A program made the position numbers and the translations under genes. Under the pieces are notes generated by a model. The model made no database searches. It was given only the letters and a program-made list of their open reading frames with translations, and was not told the DNA's origin. A stretch of DNA of 64,000 nucleotides from an uncultured Pelagibacteraceae bacterium (GTDB lineage: Bacteria; Pseudomonadota; Alphaproteobacteria; Pelagibacterales; Pelagibacteraceae). Shown in pieces: positions 46,319-55,938 of the stretch (within the stretch, counting starts at the first letter, position 1; each line of letters opens with the position of its first letter). The DNA lies in contig CACDSY010000006.1 of assembly GCA_902555585.1 (NCBI GenBank), positions 1 through 64,000 of the forward strand. The letters run 5' to 3'.

Positions 46319-47863
46319 TTAATGTTTGAAGTGTCTTGTTTTTGAAAAAACTAGTATAACGCCTAATTTATCTGCAAATTTTATAATTTCTTTGTCCCGT
46401 ATAGAGCCTGATGGTTGAATAATTGCACTCACTCCATTTTGAACTAAAGTTTCTATCCCATCTACGAAAGGAAAAAATGCATCCGATGCTCCTATGATTA
46501 TGTCTTCATCTTTAATTTTTTGAAATTTTTTCATTTTATCTATTGCTATTTTACAACTATCCAACCTACTTGGTTGACCAGATCCAATTCCAATAGTTGC
46601 ACTATTTTTTGTTAAAACAATTGCATTAGATTTTACATTTCTACACACATTGAATGCGAAAAGTAGATCATCAAAAATTTTTTTCGACGGCTGAATTTTA
46701 GATACTACTTTAAAATTATCTTTACTCAAAATCTTATTATCCGAATTTTGCATCAATAAAGAATCAAAGTTACTTGTTATGTTGTCTAAACTGTTTCCTT
46801 TTAATCTTGATGCATCGATTAATCTTAAATTTTTTTTTTTTTTTAAAATTTTTAGAGAGTTTTTATCAAAACCAAGCCCAATGATTACTTCTAAAAATAT
46901 TTTACTCAATTCTGAGGCTATTTTTTTATTTACCTTAAAATTACATGAAACAATTCCTCCAAATGCACTTACTGGATCACATGCCAGAGCTTCTTTATAA
47001 CTTTCTATTTTATTCTTATTTACTGACACACCGCATGGGTTGGCATGCTTAACTATTACGGTGCCAGTATTTTTTGGGAGTGTTTGTGATATATTTAAGG
47101 CTGCATAAATATCATTGTAATTATTATAACTTAATTTTTTTCCACTTAACTGAAATATATCTAAGCTATTATTTTTGCTATAGATCGCTGATTGCTGATG
47201 AGGGTTTTCACCATATCTTAAAACTTCTACCAAGTTTCCATGAATAGTTTTCTTTTGAGGAAAATTATTTTTATTCTCAATATTCAAATACTCTGAAATT
47301 ACAGAGTCGTAGTATGCTGTTAAATTAAATGCTTCTTGAGATAGTTTTTTTCTTAATGCCAAACTTGTGGAACCTTTATTTTTTTCTAAATCTAAAATAA
47401 ATTCCTTATACTGATGCGGAGAAGTTAAGACTGTTGTAAATTTATAATTTTTAGCTGCTGCTCTGACAAGAGTTGGCCCTCCAATATCTATATTTTCAAT
47501 GAGCTTATTATGATTTTTTTTACTTTTTAACATTGCTTCAAATGGATAAAAATTAACTATTACTAGATCTATTTCATCATAATTATTTTTTTTGAGCTCT
47601 TTTTTATGAATTTTGTTTTGTCTTTTGTTTAGAATACCTGCATATAACTTTGGATGAAGCGTTTTTACCCTACCATCTAAAATCTCATCAGTATTTGTAT
47701 ACTCTGATACTTCTGTACATTTAAAGCCTAAGTTCTTAATTGCTTTTGATGTGCCACCTGAGCTTATTAAGTGTACTTTGTATTTTTTAAGGGTATTTAA
47801 AACAAACTTAATTTCAGATTTATCTGAGAGAGATATAATTGCTTTTTTAATTTTATTACTCAT
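46319..47863 (-). CDS. purH: AICAR transformylase / IMP cyclohydrolase
   Basis: 514 residues. The N-terminal IMP cyclohydrolase domain contains SLSDKSEIKFVLNTL and GRVKTLHPKLYAGIL; the AICAR transformylase domain has LRYGENPHQ, VKHANPCGVSV and DAFFPFVDGI. It performs the last two steps of purine synthesis. The start overlaps the heparinase-family stop by 4 bases; rpe-heparinase-purH is a conserved alphaproteobacterial arrangement. Confidence 0.97.
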   Translation of the reverse strand: MSNKIKKAIISLSDKSEIKFVLNTLKKYKVHLISSGGTSKAIKNLGFKCTEVSEYTNTDEILDGRVKTLHPKLYAGILNKRQNKIHKKELKKNNYDEIDLVIVNFYPFEAMLKSKKNHNKLIENIDIGGPTLVRAAAKNYKFTTVLTSPHQYKEFILDLEKNKGSTSLALRKKLSQEAFNLTAYYDSVISEYLNIENKNNFPQKKTIHGNLVEVLRYGENPHQQSAIYSKNNSLDIFQLSGKKLSYNNYNDIYAALNISQTLPKNTGTVIVKHANPCGVSVNKNKIESYKEALACDPVSAFGGIVSCNFKVNKKIASELSKIFLEVIIGLGFDKNSLKILKKKKNLRLIDASRLKGNSLDNITSNFDSLLMQNSDNKILSKDNFKVVSKIQPSKKIFDDLLFAFNVCRNVKSNAIVLTKNSATIGIGSGQPSRLDSCKIAIDKMKKFQKIKDEDIIIGASDAFFPFVDGIETLVQNGVSAIIQPSGSIRDKEIIKFADKLGVILVFSKTRHFKH

Positions 47864-49488
47864 ATTTTACTTATCTGCCATTTAATTGATTGTTCATCAC
47901 TCTGAGTAACACCAGATATGAAAATATTCTGGTTCTCAATATATTGATTTTTATTTCCAAAGTATAGCCCAGTTTCAACTCCTATTAATCCATCATTTGA
48001 AAAAAATCTCCAACCAGAATTCTCTAATTCAATTAAAATAGATTTATTATCTTGAAGCTTTGTTACTTTAATACTTGGAAGAAGATGAAATCTTATTTCA
48101 AAGTTTGTAACTCTAAAATTCTTTTTTTTAATAAGTTTTTCTTTTCCAAAAATAATATTTTTATCTACATCAAATTCTAAATTTCTTTGGTGAATTACTC
48201 CATATCTAGATAAATATCCATCATGTGAACATTTAATACTCCAATAATTTTTTTCATAGGATACTTCATTGTCAAAGGTTTTGAATCCTTTGCTTACTAC
48301 ACTAAGACCTTTACTTTTTTTTTTGAAATTACAAGTTGAAGAGTTATCTAAAATTAATGTTGAGTGAGTTGCGGTTGATTTTGAAATTGAATTTAGTTGA
48401 TGATTATGATTTTGAAAATAACCAGAGTTTGTAATAAGTTTTTTATCTTTAAAAAAAAATTCAAATGATAATGGTCCACTTTGATAATTTTCTGAAAAAT
48501 TTTTTACTGGATTACTTCCTGTATCCATAGCAAGGACCACATTTTTATTTTTTAAGATTGTATAGCCAGATGTTTCAAACCTATCATTTTTAAACTTATA
48601 CCTAAAAAGAGATAGATATTTATCAAAGTCTTTATTATTTAAATTATTATTTCCATTAAATAATAAACTTTGTTTTAATGACCCCCAAATAAACTCATAG
48701 GATTTGCCAAGGTAATGAATTATTTCATTTAAGTATTCTGGAATTTCATTTAAAGATTCTTTTAAAAGTTCTCTTATCAAAATAAAATATTTTAAATAAA
48801 AAACCATCTGTCTTATATTTCTTGATTTTGGAAAGTAGTTATTATCAAAAGAAGTATTAATAATTTTTTTAAGTAAATCTAATCCATACTCTAAAAACCT
48901 GTTATTTTTGTATGCTATTCCTGTGAGAGTTATTGCTGTACATCCTAACATTTTGTTGTTTAAATCAGAGGACCTGTCAATTTCATTTATCAAATGATTT
49001 ACCTGCTTACTGATTATCTCGTTAAAACTGTTTTTATATTTATTTCCAGATTCATCATAGGTTATTTTTGAATTTGATATCCAAGCTATTACTCTTTTAG
49101 AAAGAATGTCTATTTCCCAACTTCTTGTTTCATAGTTTTGGTTCTTTTTAATCCAATTTTCAATAATTGATTGTGTAACTTCATTTGAGGATTTAAGATC
49201 TATTGAAAACAACCAATAAAAACTATGAAGTTTTTTAAAATCATTATATTTTAAAAGTTTATTTTCCCATATTGATTGAATATTAAAATCCTCAATTTTC
49301 TTTTTTTGTTTTTTGTATTTTATTAATGAACTAAGTATATTAAGGCTTGGTTGATAAACTAAAACATTTTCATCAATCCTTGAAATTTTTCTATTATAAA
49401 TAGATGAGTTTAAATAAATTTTTCGTATTTGGTTTTTTAAAATAAAATAAAATTCATTGATATAATTATAAGAACTTTTTAAAAACAT
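47860..49488 (-). CDS. Heparinase II/III family protein
   Basis: 542 residues. The N-terminal helical barrel region (about 60-300) is followed by the heparinase II/III C-terminal beta domain with RYKFKNDRFETSGYTILKN and HNHQLNSISKSTATHSTLIL (quoted in parts), where His/Tyr residues of the polysaccharide-lyase fold are expected. The alphaproteobacterial member encoded beside purH has no firmly known substrate; a role in envelope polysaccharide turnover is inferred. No signal peptide is evident. It lies 1 base from the rpe stop. Confidence 0.82.
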   Translation of the reverse strand: MFLKSSYNYINEFYFILKNQIRKIYLNSSIYNRKISRIDENVLVYQPSLNILSSLIKYKKQKKKIEDFNIQSIWENKLLKYNDFKKLHSFYWLFSIDLKSSNEVTQSIIENWIKKNQNYETRSWEIDILSKRVIAWISNSKITYDESGNKYKNSFNEIISKQVNHLINEIDRSSDLNNKMLGCTAITLTGIAYKNNRFLEYGLDLLKKIINTSFDNNYFPKSRNIRQMVFYLKYFILIRELLKESLNEIPEYLNEIIHYLGKSYEFIWGSLKQSLLFNGNNNLNNKDFDKYLSLFRYKFKNDRFETSGYTILKNKNVVLAMDTGSNPVKNFSENYQSGPLSFEFFFKDKKLITNSGYFQNHNHQLNSISKSTATHSTLILDNSSTCNFKKKSKGLSVVSKGFKTFDNEVSYEKNYWSIKCSHDGYLSRYGVIHQRNLEFDVDKNIIFGKEKLIKKKNFRVTNFEIRFHLLPSIKVTKLQDNKSILIELENSGWRFFSNDGLIGVETGLYFGNKNQYIENQNIFISGVTQSDEQSIKWQISKI

Positions 49489-49489
49489 A

Positions 49490-50149
49490 TTATATTGATT
49501 TTAGTTTTTCAATATTAGCTTTAATATCCCCATCGTTCTCTTTAAAAACTGTGGTCCCAGATACTAAAATATCAGCTCCAGCTTCTAAAACCATTTTTGA
49601 ATTACTAAAATTAATTCCTCCATCCACTTCAATATCAAAGTGATATTGGTTTTTGTCTTTTATTTTTTTCAATTCTTTTATTTTATCTAATACTTCAGGC
49701 ATAAATTTTTGCCCTCCAAAACCTGGGTTAACACTCATAACAAGAACCAAGTCAATATTATCTATTTCATCGATTAAAGTTTTAATTTCAGTTTTTGGAT
49801 TTAAAGATACACCAACTTTCTTGCCAAATTTTTTTATCAAACTTATAGATTCTTTTAAGTTTACAGTAGCTTCAGGATGAATAGTTATTATATCAGCACC
49901 AGCTACTGCATAATTTTCAATATGTTTATGTACTGGAGAGATCATTAAGTGTACATCAAATGGAAGTTTTGTGTATTTTCTTAGGTTTTTTATTACGGGG
50001 GGTCCTATCGTTAGATTTGGAACAAAGTGACCATCCATAACATCGACGTGAATTAAGTCAGCTCCACCTTGTTCCAGCTTCTTGATTTCATTACCTAATT
50101 GACTGAAATCTGCAGATAGTATTGATGGTGATATTTGTATTTTTTTCAT
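49490..50149 (-). CDS. rpe: Ribulose-phosphate 3-epimerase
   Basis: 219 residues of a TIM barrel. ISPSILSADFSQLG, LIHVDVMDGHFVPNLTIGPP with metal-binding His/Asp, VMSVNPGFGGQKF and EVDGGINFSN are all diagnostic. It interconverts ribulose-5-P and xylulose-5-P in the pentose-phosphate pathway. It is first in the rpe-heparinase-purH run. Confidence 0.98.
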   Translation of the reverse strand: MKKIQISPSILSADFSQLGNEIKKLEQGGADLIHVDVMDGHFVPNLTIGPPVIKNLRKYTKLPFDVHLMISPVHKHIENYAVAGADIITIHPEATVNLKESISLIKKFGKKVGVSLNPKTEIKTLIDEIDNIDLVLVMSVNPGFGGQKFMPEVLDKIKELKKIKDKNQYHFDIEVDGGINFSNSKMVLEAGADILVSGTTVFKENDGDIKANIEKLKSI

Positions 50150-50191
50150 TTGATACTAAAATATTAGTATCAATTTTTTGTTTTATTTGAA

Positions 50192-50542
50192 TTAATTTTT
50201 ACTAAATATTCTATATAATTCTTGAGCTATTTCACTTTCTAAAGGAAAAGAAAGCATGCCCATGACTGAATATCCAAGTAAATAAGGCATTAAATAGAAA
50301 CGCGCCATGTAAAAAAACCAAGCAACGTAAAGTGGTATTAAAGGACCTATTATAAAGCTCGGAGTTATTGGTCTGAATATATTTATAAGTGGATTAGTAA
50401 GCTTAACGAAAACTTTCATAAAGAAGAAATTAGAGTCTTCCCTTTGAAAGATGTTCATCGCAACTCTACCAATTAAAGTCCACATAATTACTCCCAAAAT
50501 ATAATCAATTATATAGACTAGAGGGTGAAAGTTAGCAGACAT
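50192..50542 (-). CDS. YggT-like small membrane protein
   Basis: 116 residues with about two to three membrane helices. The TNPLINIFRPITPSF segment resembles the amphipathic Pro-rich motif of YggT proteins (compare the better match at 59763), which act in envelope or osmotic functions. The N-terminal ~30 residues and the C-terminal tail are longer than in the second copy. The family assignment is moderate. It follows the terminator of the symporter operon. Confidence 0.55.
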   Translation of the reverse strand: MSANFHPLVYIIDYILGVIMWTLIGRVAMNIFQREDSNFFFMKVFVKLTNPLINIFRPITPSFIIGPLIPLYVAWFFYMARFYLMPYLLGYSVMGMLSFPLESEIAQELYRIFSKN

Positions 50543-50556
50543 AATTTTAAAAAAAA

Positions 50557-50576
50557 GGGGCGAACTAAATCGCCCC
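50557..50576 (-). terminator. Intrinsic terminator of the symporter operon
   Basis: On the minus strand GGGGCGA pairs with TCGCCCC across a six-base loop, followed by a run of T (the complement of the A-run at 50549-50556). It lies 15 bases after the symporter stop and directly before the YggT-like start. Confidence 0.85.
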
Positions 50577-50590
50577 TAAATTTGAATTGT

Positions 50591-52402
50591 TTATTTTTGT
50601 GCTAGTACCGTTTTACCACTTGGTATACGCACATCATCAACCATTTTCTGAGTAGCCGCGTCTGGTGCTGCAGTTATTAAACTGACAACAATCATTGAAA
50701 CTAAACTTACGGCAGCTCCAACTATTCCAAAAGTAAGTTGCGTTATGCCTAAGAAACCAGCTCCACCACTTCTTACCCAAATTAGATAAGCTGTTCCAGA
50801 TATTAGTCCTAATAGCATTCCTGCAACAGCACCTGGTGCGTTAGCCCTCTTCCACCATACTCCGAGTACAAGTGGGAAGAATAGTCCAGACATTGCAAAA
50901 TCAAAAGCCCAAATTACAGAACCCAAGATACCTTGTATTTCTAGTGCAGCTATTGTTGCTCCTGCAAAACCAATTAATACAAGTAGAACCCTTGCAACGA
51001 TCAGTCTTTTTGCTGTCTCAGCTTTTGGATTAATTATTTTGTAGTAAATATCATGAGATAATGCATTTGATATTGCTAATACTAATCCATCTGCAGTTGA
51101 CATGGCAGCAGCCATACCTCCAGCAGCAACCAGACCTGAAATTACATAAGGTAATCCAGCAATCTCTGGCGTTGCTAATACAACAGCTTTACCACCCATA
51201 AAGAACTCATTAAGCTCTAGAGTTCCATTACCATTAAAGTCACTGATAAACATTAAGTTTGCTTGGTTCCAGTTTTGATACCAGTCAATAGCTTGAACTT
51301 CTGCAATTGTTTTACCAATAATTCCAGTTGGAAGGGTTGGATCTATTAAAGATAGTTTTGATAATGTAGCTAACATTGGTGCAGAAGAGTAAAGTAGGAA
51401 AATAAAGAATAGTGACCATCCTACAGATCTTCTTGCAGTTCTTACACTTGGAGTAGTAAAGTATCTCATCATAACGTGAGGTAATGATGCAGTTCCTGCC
51501 ATCATACATACCGCTAATGAAATAAATGCCCAAGGAGTTGCATTAACTGATGAATGCGCTTTAGTTATGCCAGCTAAACCTTTTGGAACGGTTGCCAAAT
51601 CAGCAGCAGAGTTTTTAACAAAACCAAATTGACCTTCTAGTTCTGCAATTCTTGCAACTTCATCAGCTAGCATAAAGTGTGGGAAAAAACCTGCTCCCAA
51701 CTTACTGCTAATCCAAAATACTGGAAGTAAGTAAGCTATAATTAATACAATATATTGAGCCACCTGTGTCCAAGTAACAGCTCTCATTCCACCAAGCATC
51801 GAGCACATCAAAATACTTGCTAGTCCAACATACACAGCTATTCCAAATGGAATATCCAATGCTACAGATGCAATTGTACCTGTTGCATTAATTTGAGCTG
51901 TTACATAAGTGAATGAAGCAACTGTTAAAACTATGACTGCACTAAATCTTGCTAGGTTTCCACCATAACGAGTTCCTATGAAATCTGGAACTGTATAACA
52001 TCCAAATTTTCTTAAATACGGTGCTAACAACGAAGCAACTAGTACATATCCACCAGTCCACCCAACAAGTAGAGCCATATATCCGTAGCCTTTGAAATAA
52101 ATTCCACCAGCCATAGCAACGAAAGATGCACCTGACATCCAGTCAGCGGCGGTTGCCATTCCATTAAATACAGTCGGAACTTGTCTCCCAGCTACATAAT
52201 AAGCGTCAACTTGAAGTGTTCTAGACAACCAACCAATTAAAGCATAAATCAAAACTGTAAAGGCAACAAAAAAGATACCAATCAATTTTGCAGACATTCC
52301 AGCTTGTTCAGCTATAGCCATCAGAATAATAAATACAAGGAAACCTCCAGTATATATTCCGTAGACTTTTGGCAGATTATCAATAAATTTACCTTTTATC
52401 AT
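50591..52402 (-). CDS. Sodium:solute symporter (acetate/cation ActP-like, VC_2705 type)
   Basis: 603 residues with about 12-13 membrane helices. The SSS-family pattern VDAYYVAGRQVPTVFNGMATAADWMSGASFVAMAGG is plain (quoted here only as AYYVAGRQVPTVFN and MATAADWMSGASF). It likely imports acetate or other small carboxylates with sodium. A 12-residue loop DFNGNGTLELNE at 388-399 (51206-51241) has all liganding positions of an EF-hand calcium loop, in a region between membrane helices. The DUF4212 partner overlaps it by 4 bases, and acs lies nearby. Confidence 0.93.
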   Translation of the reverse strand: MIKGKFIDNLPKVYGIYTGGFLVFIILMAIAEQAGMSAKLIGIFFVAFTVLIYALIGWLSRTLQVDAYYVAGRQVPTVFNGMATAADWMSGASFVAMAGGIYFKGYGYMALLVGWTGGYVLVASLLAPYLRKFGCYTVPDFIGTRYGGNLARFSAVIVLTVASFTYVTAQINATGTIASVALDIPFGIAVYVGLASILMCSMLGGMRAVTWTQVAQYIVLIIAYLLPVFWISSKLGAGFFPHFMLADEVARIAELEGQFGFVKNSAADLATVPKGLAGITKAHSSVNATPWAFISLAVCMMAGTASLPHVMMRYFTTPSVRTARRSVGWSLFFIFLLYSSAPMLATLSKLSLIDPTLPTGIIGKTIAEVQAIDWYQNWNQANLMFISDFNGNGTLELNEFFMGGKAVVLATPEIAGLPYVISGLVAAGGMAAAMSTADGLVLAISNALSHDIYYKIINPKAETAKRLIVARVLLVLIGFAGATIAALEIQGILGSVIWAFDFAMSGLFFPLVLGVWWKRANAPGAVAGMLLGLISGTAYLIWVRSGGAGFLGITQLTFGIVGAAVSLVSMIVVSLITAAPDAATQKMVDDVRIPSGKTVLAQK

Positions 52403-52665
52403 TTGTCACCCTCTCTTTCAGAGAACCCAAATTCATCATCTATTTTTTCTTGTCGACCTGCAAACCAAAAAATGAGAATGACGAAGATTGCAAGTGATCC
52501 TTGACATGTAAACCAATACGTTAAAGGATATCCAAATGGTCTAATGTTTGATTCTTGCATTTCGGCTCCGAAAAGGAAGATGCCAATTGAGAAAACAAAC
52601 CAAATTGCTAATGTAATAAAGAGCAAGTTCCTGGTTTTTTCCCAGTGTTGTTCTTGTTTTGACAT
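52399..52665 (-). CDS. DUF4212 small subunit of the sodium:solute symporter
   Basis: 88 residues with two membrane helices (LLFITLAIWFVFSIGIFLFG and GSLAIFVILIFWFAG). Small DUF4212 proteins are regularly encoded directly upstream of VC_2705-type symporters and are thought to be accessory subunits. An AGGAG ribosome-binding site precedes the ATG, rare in this sequence, which suggests high expression. A GGTTA/TAACC hairpin (52683-52698) lies in the 5' leader. Confidence 0.88.
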   Translation of the reverse strand: MSKQEQHWEKTRNLLFITLAIWFVFSIGIFLFGAEMQESNIRPFGYPLTYWFTCQGSLAIFVILIFWFAGRQEKIDDEFGFSEREGDK

Positions 52666-52785
52666 TTTTTCTCTCTCCTATAGGTTAAAAAAATAACCAT
52701 ACCGATAATCAAACATATTTAAACCCCTAAAAACACTCGATATTGTGTCATTTTTACATTATACATCATCATATTAGTTAACTAA

Positions 52786-53412
52786 ATGGCCCTTAAATAT
52801 AGATTCAACTTAAAAGATATAAAACTTGAGGACTTTAAAGTTTATTTGGTTGCAATGTTTAAAGGCATTCTGCCAAAGAAAAAAATAAAAAATTTAGAAG
52901 ATCTTAAGGAATTTATTCAGCAAAAATCAGCATGGGTATCTCAAGTTACATTATATAACTATTTGAAAACAAGAATGGGTACTAAATGGGTTCTTCATTT
53001 TGACGACGAAACATTTTTAAAATCAATTAACACTGCTAAATGGAATATATATGCTATCTCGCTTCAGGATTTGTCATTTTATACAATTTCATATTTAAAT
53101 GTTTATTTTAATTATAAAGAAACAAATAAAGCTTCTGAAATCTATAACAATATCTTGGATAAAGAATTAGAAAATGGAATGCCCAAGGAAGTTGTTGATG
53201 AAGCAAGGATAAGTTTTCAGAAAAGATTAGATCAAATAAAATGGGACGACTATTATAAGTCTTGGCCATTTAACGAAAGCGCATTAGCTTTATATAATTG
53301 GGCCCCTGTTGCTAATGAATTAAAATCTTTAGATAGAAAAATAGTTCTTAATTCTATGATTTTAAAATGGGATAATATTAAAGAAGAGTTCTCTAAATTA
53401 ATAAAGATCTAG
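52786..53412 (+). CDS. Conserved hypothetical protein (alphaproteobacterial)
   Basis: 208 residues, soluble and mostly helical, with no motif I can assign. Features are [21 protein letters not shown] near 45-66, [18 protein letters not shown], and [24 protein letters not shown] (given in parts). Alphaproteobacterial homologues with the ..YDYVKTRMG-like segment exist, without known function. It sits on the plus strand between the symporter operon and acs, overlapping the acs stop by 4 bases, so a link to acetate metabolism is only suggested by position. Confidence 0.7.
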   Translation: MALKYRFNLKDIKLEDFKVYLVAMFKGILPKKKIKNLEDLKEFIQQKSAWVSQVTLYNYLKTRMGTKWVLHFDDETFLKSINTAKWNIYAISLQDLSFYTISYLNVYFNYKETNKASEIYNNILDKELENGMPKEVVDEARISFQKRLDQIKWDDYYKSWPFNESALALYNWAPVANELKSLDRKIVLNSMILKWDNIKEEFSKLIKI

Positions 53413-55394
53413 ATATTTTTTCTATTATCTACCAAACTCTCAACAACTGAAGGGTCAGCTAAAGTGGTCGTATCTCCTAATTGACCATGCTCATTAGCAG
53501 CAATTTTTCTTAGTATCCTTCTCATTATTTTTCCTGATCTTGTTTTTGGAAGACCTGGAGCAAATTGAATTAAGTCTGGGGTTGCTATTGGACCAATTTG
53601 TTTCCTAACCCAAAGTTTTAAGTCTCTCTCTAAATCAAGAGTACTTTTTTCTCCAGCATTTAAGGTTACATAGCAGTAAAGACCGTTTCCTTTAATATCA
53701 TGTGGGTAACCAACCACTGCTGCTTCAGCTACTTTTGGATGAGCTACAAACGCGCTTTCAATTTCTGCAGTACCTAAATTATGACCAGAAACAATAATTA
53801 CATCATCTACTCTTCCAGTAATCCAATAGTATCCATCCTTATCTCTTCTGCAGCCATCACCCGTAAAGTACTTTCCATCAAACTGTGAAAAATAAGTATC
53901 TATAAATCTTTGATGGTCACCATATACACTTCTCATTTGTCCAGGCCATGATTGTGAAATACAAAGTCTACCTTGCGCTTCTCCTTTTAAAACCTTTCCA
54001 TCTTTATCTAGGATCTCTGGTTTAATTCCGTAAAATGGTTTTGTTGCGGAACCAGGTTTTAAATCTATGGCACCAGTTTGAGGACTGATCAAAATTCCAC
54101 CTGTTTCTGTTTGCCACCAAGTATCAACTATTGGGCATCTGCTTTCACCAACGGTTTTGTAATACCATTCCCAAGCTTCAGGGTTAATTGGTTCACCAAC
54201 AGTACCTAAAAGTTTTAAAGTTTTTCTAGATGTTTTCTTTACAGGCTTATCACCTTCCCTCATTAAAGCTCTGATTGCTGTTGGAGCTGTATAAAAAATA
54301 TTAACTTTATATTTATCAACTATATGCCACCATCTAGATGTATCAGGATAAGTAGGTATTCCCTCAAACATGATTGTAGTTGCACCATTAGCAAGTGGAC
54401 CATAAATTATATAACTATGTCCTGTAACCCAACCTATGTCAGCTGTGCACCAGTAAATATCTTTAGGTTTATAATTAAAAATATATTGGTGAGTCATTGA
54501 TGCATAAACCATATATCCACCAGTTGTATGTAGCACACCTTTTGGTTTCCCAGTTGAACCAGATGTGTAAAGAATGAATAATGGATCTTCAGCATTCATT
54601 TCTTCAGGCTCACATTTTGCTGAGACTTTACTTATAATTTTGTGATACCAAACATCACGATCATTGTACCAATCAATTTTTTTGGTGCCTGTTCTCTTCA
54701 CCACGATACATTTTTTTACGTTGGGACAGCTTTGCAAAGCTTCATCAGTAATAGATTTTAAAGGGATTGTTTTGCCTCCTCTTACACCTTCATCTGCAGT
54801 TATTACATAATCAGATTCGCAATCATTAATTCTACCTGAAATACTATCTGGTGAAAAACCTCCAAATATTATGGAGTGAACTGCACCTATTCTTGCACAT
54901 GCAAGCATTGTGTAGGCAAGTTCTGGTATCATGGTAAGATAAATTGTTACTCTATCACCCTTTTGAACTCCCAAATTTTTTAATCCATTTGCTGCTTTTG
55001 AAACCTCTTTATGAAGTTCTTTATATGTAATTTTTTTTTGAACTTTAGGATCGTCACCTACCCATATAATTGCAGTCTTATTAGCATTCTTTTTAAGATG
55101 CCTATCAATGCAATTCGCTGAGGCATTTAAAGTACCATCATAAAACCATTTGATATGAACATCATCTTTACTATATTTAACGTCTTTAATTTTTTTATAA
55201 GGTTTAATCCAATTAATTCTTTTTCCCTCCTTTTTCCAAAATCCATCGTTATCTTTAATCGACTCATTGTATTTTTTTGTATATTGAGATTTGTTAACTG
55301 TAGCTTTACTTATCCATTCTTTCTTAGTTTTATAAATTGTCTCTTTAGGTTTTTTAGAGATTACTTTTTTTTTAATTTTTTTTTTCTTAGGCAT
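53409..55394 (-). CDS. acs: Acetyl-CoA synthetase (AMP-forming)
   Basis: 661 residues. [17 protein letters not shown] is the P-loop of ANL enzymes, followed by the CoA/acetate region [33 protein letters not shown], and [11 protein letters not shown] with the regulatory lysine. It converts acetate to acetyl-CoA. The N-terminus has a Lys-rich extension of about 25 residues not needed for the fold. Its stop overlaps the convergent hypothetical gene, and the symporter operon lies beyond that gene, making an acetate uptake and activation module. Confidence 0.97.
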   Translation of the reverse strand: MPKKKKIKKKVISKKPKETIYKTKKEWISKATVNKSQYTKKYNESIKDNDGFWKKEGKRINWIKPYKKIKDVKYSKDDVHIKWFYDGTLNASANCIDRHLKKNANKTAIIWVGDDPKVQKKITYKELHKEVSKAANGLKNLGVQKGDRVTIYLTMIPELAYTMLACARIGAVHSIIFGGFSPDSISGRINDCESDYVITADEGVRGGKTIPLKSITDEALQSCPNVKKCIVVKRTGTKKIDWYNDRDVWYHKIISKVSAKCEPEEMNAEDPLFILYTSGSTGKPKGVLHTTGGYMVYASMTHQYIFNYKPKDIYWCTADIGWVTGHSYIIYGPLANGATTIMFEGIPTYPDTSRWWHIVDKYKVNIFYTAPTAIRALMREGDKPVKKTSRKTLKLLGTVGEPINPEAWEWYYKTVGESRCPIVDTWWQTETGGILISPQTGAIDLKPGSATKPFYGIKPEILDKDGKVLKGEAQGRLCISQSWPGQMRSVYGDHQRFIDTYFSQFDGKYFTGDGCRRDKDGYYWITGRVDDVIIVSGHNLGTAEIESAFVAHPKVAEAAVVGYPHDIKGNGLYCYVTLNAGEKSTLDLERDLKLWVRKQIGPIATPDLIQFAPGLPKTRSGKIMRRILRKIAANEHGQLGDTTTLADPSVVESLVDNRKNI

Positions 55395-55404
55395 GAATTT
55401 TTTT

Positions 55405-55821
55405 TTAATTAATTCTACCCATCTTCAAAATTATTTTCCAGCTTTTAGTATCAATAGGCATAACAGACAGTCTACTTTGTCTAATTAGAGATAAGTTCTC
55501 CAAAGCCTTAGTTTTTTTGATGTTTTCAAGTGTTACAGGATTTTGGAGTTTACTTTTAAATCTAACTTTAACTGCAACAAACCTTTTTTTTTTATCAGTT
55601 GGATCAATGAATGCTTTTTTAATAACTTCGACAATACCAACTATTTCCTTTCCAATATTAGAATGATAAAAAAAACAAAGATCTCCTTTTTCCATTTTTT
55701 TCAAGTTACTTGCTGCTTGGTAATTTCTTACCCCATCCCAGTCAGCTCCTTTTTCTCCAGCTTTAATTTGTTGATCAATTGACCATACATCTGGTTCTGA
55801 TTTCATTAACCAATATTGCAT
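55405..55821 (-). CDS. EVE domain protein
   Basis: 138 residues. [17 protein letters not shown] at the start and [16 protein letters not shown] plus [10 protein letters not shown] are classical EVE (YTH-like) features. EVE domains read modified bases in nucleic acids. The target here is unknown. The start abuts the stop of a Lys-rich micro-ORF and tsaD lies upstream, so all three are co-transcribed. Confidence 0.93.
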   Translation of the reverse strand: MQYWLMKSEPDVWSIDQQIKAGEKGADWDGVRNYQAASNLKKMEKGDLCFFYHSNIGKEIVGIVEVIKKAFIDPTDKKKRFVAVKVRFKSKLQNPVTLENIKKTKALENLSLIRQSRLSVMPIDTKSWKIILKMGRIN

Positions 55822-55938
55822 TTAATTTTTTTTCTTTTTCTTTTCTTTTTTAAGTTTTCTTTTTTCCTTTAAAGATAGTTTAGCTTGTTTCATTACGCTA
55901 GCATCCTTAAATGATTTACCACTATATCTTTTTGACAT
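55822..55938 (-). CDS. Lys/Arg-rich micro-ORF between tsaD and EVE gene
   Basis: A 38-codon ORF from ATG 55938 to TAA 55822. The protein starts MSKRYSGKSFKDASV, continues MKQAKLSLKEKRKLKKEKKK and is about half Lys or Arg. It is packed stop-to-start against both neighbours without a spare base (tsaD stop at 55939, EVE start at 55821), which argues that it is translated. I do not recognise the family. RNA or ribosome binding would fit its charge. Confidence 0.6.
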   Translation of the reverse strand: MSKRYSGKSFKDASVMKQAKLSLKEKRKLKKEKKKKKN

